From Bacteroidota bacterium (lineage in GTDB: Bacteria; Bacteroidota; Ignavibacteria; Palsa-1295): a stretch of DNA of 7,435 nucleotides. Positions 5,269-7,435 of the stretch are shown here, one piece after another (position 1 is the first letter of the stretch; every line of letters starts with the position of its first letter). A model generated the notes under the pieces. It was not told the DNA's origin. It saw only the letters and a program-made list of their open reading frames with translations, and searched no databases. Position numbers and translations under genes: made by a program. Where the stretch lies: the NCBI GenBank assembly GCA_025363505.1, contig JANYDV010000126.1, positions 1 to 7,435 of the forward strand. The letters are read 5' to 3'.

Positions 5269-5844
5269 TCACGACGGAAGTTCTTGTGCGGTGGGTTCTG
5301 TTTTTTTGAAGAGAAGTGTAATGACTAATATCGTTACGCCGATACTCACAGCAGAATCAGCAATGTTAAAGACGGGAAACCAGTTTTCTTTATATCCAAA
5401 GTCGATAAAATCCACAACGTGTCCATAAAACAGAGGTTGTTCGCCATAGAAGACACCATAAAAACAACGATCAATCAGATTACCAACCGCGCCACCCATA
5501 ATCAGGATAAGTGCAATACGCTCCCAAAATGCAAGCTTTAACGAATTGCGCTGGAGGTAGATAAAAATCGCGATCGCAGCAACAACCGAAAACAGCGAGA
5601 AGAATATTTTGAGTGCGGGAAAATTAATTCCGAATGCGATACCGGGGTTCTCAACGTAGGTGATACGAAATATTTCACCAAGCAACGGCTTTGAGGAGTG
5701 GATCGGCATGCCCGGAAAACCGAACACCGAAGAACCTTTGACTAATACTTTTGTAAGTTGATCGAAGAAGACCACGACAACAGCGATCCAATACAGATTT
5801 CGAAAGGATCGCTTAACTGTCGGTTCTAATTGTTGTTCGCTCAA
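5269..5844 (-). CDS. lspA: Lipoprotein signal peptidase (signal peptidase II)
   Basis: Inner-membrane aspartyl protease that removes the signal peptide from diacylglyceryl-modified prolipoproteins before the lipobox cysteine. From the TTG start at 5844 it is 191 aa. Helix 1 contains VVVVFFDQLTKVLVK (D28). It is followed by VENPGIAFGI, a second and third helix, then GGAVGNLIDR with catalytic D125 and VVDFIDF. The FNIADSAVSIG motif carries catalytic D163. The TTG is preferred because it overlaps the upstream stop (TTGA) and has AGAGGAAG 7 nt upstream. The earlier ATG at 5916 would add 24 charged residues and overlap the dksA-like gene by 76 nt. It is last in the ileS, dksA-like, lspA run and is translationally coupled to its neighbour. 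The length is slightly above typical because of the loop after helix 1 and the insert VFYGEQPLFYGH. Confidence 0.93.
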   Translation of the reverse strand: MSEQQLEPTVKRSFRNLYWIAVVVVFFDQLTKVLVKGSSVFGFPGMPIHSSKPLLGEIFRITYVENPGIAFGINFPALKIFFSLFSVVAAIAIFIYLQRNSLKLAFWERIALILIMGGAVGNLIDRCFYGVFYGEQPLFYGHVVDFIDFGYKENWFPVFNIADSAVSIGVTILVITLLFKKTEPTAQELPS

Positions 5845-6542
5845 GCGCCGGCTTCCTCTGAAGCTCCGAACTGATCGGAAGAAACAAATTTCTTCATCTG
5901 CGTTTTGTTCTTGCAAGAAACATGCTTTTGGGTGATCGGCACTGCCATCAACCGTTGTTTCTCGATCAAATCACCGCATACCACACAGATACCGTATGTT
6001 CCGCGATCAATACGTTCAAGGGCTTCTTCGAGTTTTTTTATGAAGTCGCTGGTGCGCTGGGCTTGCAAATATTGTTTCTCACGCTCCATTGCATCCGAAC
6101 CTTGTTCAGCAGTATGGAGTGAGAATGATTGATTTTCGGCATCATACTCGCCTGAAGTATCAAGGAGTTGTTGGCTGATAATATCAAATTCTTCTTTTGC
6201 TTCTTCGCGTTGGCTGATGATCTCCTTCTTGAAGAATTCGAGATCTTTGGCGCCGTAATGCGCTTTGGCATTAGCGATAATGTCATTATCGTTGGCAGTC
6301 AGCTTTACCGGTGGAAGTCCCGCTTTAGATACTTTTGATGCTGGTGTTGTTTTACTCACTACAATTGCTTTCTTGGTCGGTGCGGCAACAGTCTTCTTAG
6401 CCGGCGTTTTTTTTGACGCCGCTACTTTCGGAGCAGGTTTCTTTGGCGTAGCGGCAGCTTTTTTGGCTACTGCTTTCGGCGCGGATTTCTTCGCGACTAC
6501 TTTCTTTGCCTTTGCGATGCTCTTCTTTACTGTCTTTGCCAT
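5841..6542 (-). CDS. DksA/TraR zinc-finger protein with lysine/alanine-rich H1-like N-terminus
   Basis: 233 aa in two parts. Residues 1-75 are a low-complexity, strongly basic K/A/P tract (repeated AKK, KKPAPK, KKTPAKK) like histone H1 tails, probably disordered and nucleic-acid binding. Residues 85-233 are a DksA/TraR-type module: a helical hairpin (about 97-180, rich in E/K/Q), then YGICVVCGDLIEKQRLMAVP with a zinc finger. The metal ligands are C186, C189, H207 and C210, spaced CxxC-x17-HxxC; His replaces the usual third Cys. DksA proteins enter the RNA polymerase secondary channel and, with ppGpp, reset transcription; whether this one does so is inferred. A good Shine-Dalgarno (AGAGGAGA, 6548-6555) precedes ATG 6542. 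It lies 122 nt after ileS, and its stop overlaps the lspA start. Confidence 0.88.
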   Translation of the reverse strand: MAKTVKKSIAKAKKVVAKKSAPKAVAKKAAATPKKPAPKVAASKKTPAKKTVAAPTKKAIVVSKTTPASKVSKAGLPPVKLTANDNDIIANAKAHYGAKDLEFFKKEIISQREEAKEEFDIISQQLLDTSGEYDAENQSFSLHTAEQGSDAMEREKQYLQAQRTSDFIKKLEEALERIDRGTYGICVVCGDLIEKQRLMAVPITQKHVSCKNKTQMKKFVSSDQFGASEEAGA

Positions 6543-6589
6543 AACGGTCTCCTCTACTGAAGAATGATGCGTCGGGTAACAGAAACGAG

Positions 6590-6604
6590 AGGCGAATGTC
6601 GCCT
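6590..6604 (-). other. Short GC-rich hairpin in the dksA-like leader
   Basis: On the minus strand AGGCGA-CAT-TCGCCT is a perfect 6-bp stem with a 3-nt loop, 48 nt upstream of the dksA-like start. It is followed by CTCGTTTCTGTT, pyrimidine-rich but not a U-run. It could be a weak terminator for ileS, an mRNA-stability element or an attenuating structure. Confidence 0.35.
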
Positions 6605-6637
6605 AAATTGAACGCCGTACAACATTCGATAGCGCAA

Positions 6638-6666
6638 AATACTCCCGTCTATTTTTTAGGAGTATT
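6638..6666 (-). terminator. Candidate terminator or attenuator hairpin at the ileS stop
   Basis: On the minus strand AATACTCC (6659-6666) and GGAGTATT (6638-6645) form a perfect 8-bp stem with a 13-nt A-rich loop, followed by only TTG. The 5' arm includes two bases of the ileS stop codon. The stem has three GC pairs and the U-tract is short, so partial termination or RNA processing between ileS and the dksA-like gene is more likely than full termination. Confidence 0.42.
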
Positions 6667-7435
6667 ATGCCTTCATAATACTGACTGTTGCGCTTAGCTC
6701 GCCGAGATCAATTTCCAAACCACCATCTGCTCCGGTTGGGGTAATGGCATTTGCAAGGGTCTCTTCCGAGATATAGCTTTCGTGTTGTTTAATTGCGCTC
6801 AAAAGTGCCTCGGGTGCACCACCGACCGCAATGCTAATGCGATCGGTTACTTCAAAGCCCGAGTCTTTGCGCAAGTTCTGAATACGATTAACGAACTCGC
6901 GAGCTACACCTTCGGAATAGAGTTCGGGGCTGATGTGGGTATCAAGCGCGACCGTCACTCCGGCTTCACCCGAAACGAGCCAGCCCTCGACGTCATCGGC
7001 AGTGACATCGAGATCGCCGCGTTCGAGCCGAACATTCTCGCCATCAATCTCCAGGTCTAAAAACATCTGCTGCTCGAAGCGAGTGATTTCTTCATCGGTC
7101 ATTTTGGTGATACGAGCGGCAACCGATTTCATTTGTTTGCCGAGACGTGCGCCGAGTGTCTTAAAATTTGCTTTTGCCTTGCGTTTGATGACATCGCTAT
7201 CACCAAAGAGTACATACTCGATACGCTTGACGTTGACCTCATCAAGCACAATGTCTTCGATCTTGCGAAGCTCTTCAATGTCATAACGATTTGCACACGG
7301 AATGAGCAAACGTTCGAGCGGCTGGCGAACTTTGATCTTCGCACGTTCGCGCATCTGTCGCACCAAAGACGAGCATACTTGCGCCTTGTGCATACGCGCT
7401 TCGAGCTTGGCATCAATCATCGTTTCGCCGGGTGC
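6665..7435 (-). CDS. ileS: Isoleucyl-tRNA synthetase, C-terminal part (5' partial)
   Basis: The last 256 residues of a class I aminoacyl-tRNA synthetase that charges tRNA-Ile; the frame is open through the window edge, so the ATG at 7420 is internal. Visible marks are the C-terminal part of the anticodon-binding helical domain (MRERAKIKVRQPLERLLIP) and then the domain typical of long-form IleRS, including FVNRIQNLRKDSGFEVTDRI, a phrase well conserved in IleRS rather than ValRS or LeuRS. No C-terminal zinc-finger cysteines are seen, which also fits the long-form (eukaryote-like, type 2) IleRS seen in Bacteroidota relatives. The catalytic HIGH and KMSKS motifs and the editing domain lie outside the window. 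It is followed by the dksA-like gene after a 122-nt gap containing two hairpins. Confidence 0.92.
   Translation of the reverse strand, partial: APGETMIDAKLEARMHKAQVCSSLVRQMRERAKIKVRQPLERLLIPCANRYDIEELRKIEDIVLDEVNVKRIEYVLFGDSDVIKRKAKANFKTLGARLGKQMKSVAARITKMTDEEITRFEQQMFLDLEIDGENVRLERGDLDVTADDVEGWLVSGEAGVTVALDTHISPELYSEGVAREFVNRIQNLRKDSGFEVTDRISIAVGGAPEALLSAIKQHESYISEETLANAITPTGADGGLEIDLGELSATVSIMKA

Noticed and set aside
6350..6540. Lysine/alanine-rich repeats as a separate histone-like gene
   Set aside because: The reading frame runs continuously into the DksA/TraR module with no stop or alternative start context between them.
5905..6567. Plus-strand frames opposite the dksA-like gene, including an Ala/Phe-rich hydrophobic one
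   Set aside because: The hydrophobic composition is the reverse-complement shadow of the lysine/alanine repeats; the minus-strand gene has a Shine-Dalgarno and zinc-finger motif.
6782..7286. Plus-strand frames opposite ileS
   Set aside because: They are antisense shadows of a clearly conserved synthetase segment.

Overview
The window looks like a chromosomal segment from the Bacteroidota/Chlorobiota side of the tree, perhaps a Kapabacteria- or Ignavibacteria-like lineage. Three things suggest this: a type IX secretion (T9SS) C-terminal sorting domain on a secreted protein, a textbook Bacteroidota promoter (TTTG, 19 bp, TATATTTG) upstream of that gene, and a long-form isoleucyl-tRNA synthetase tail. 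The phylum is an inference; no rRNA or marker set is present.

Layout. The left edge holds the last 35 codons of an EVE-domain protein (+), followed by a tiny, apparently frameshifted lipoprotein-like reading frame. An RluD-family pseudouridine synthase (-) converges on it. Divergent from rluD are a 24-codon micro-ORF and a solitary RavA/MoxR-type AAA+ ATPase (+). On the right, the housekeeping run ileS (partial), then a DksA/TraR zinc-finger protein with a histone H1-like tail, then lspA is transcribed leftwards, with lspA starting on a TTGA overlap with the dksA-type stop.

Between the ATPase and lspA lies the most interesting part, about 3.08-5.27 kb. It is a plus-strand, visibly AT-richer tandem array of one secreted protein family that I cannot name. 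It has two full-length members (about 254 and 259 aa), one member cut to 109 aa by an apparent in-frame internal deletion, one remnant in which a signal peptide is joined out of frame to the tail of a family gene, and a start-region relic at the array's end. A 102-nt perfectly identical block shared by copies 1 and 2, and a 46-nt direct repeat spaced 810 nt apart, record recombination within the array.

How it fits together. ileS, dksA-like and lspA form a core translation, stringent-response and lipoprotein-maturation operon, and lspA and rluD are neighbours in many bacteria. The plus-strand ATPase plus secreted-protein array may therefore be accessory DNA placed between lspA and rluD. The array proteins carry Sec signal peptides and, where complete, T9SS-like C-terminal domains, so they are probably exported to the cell surface or medium.
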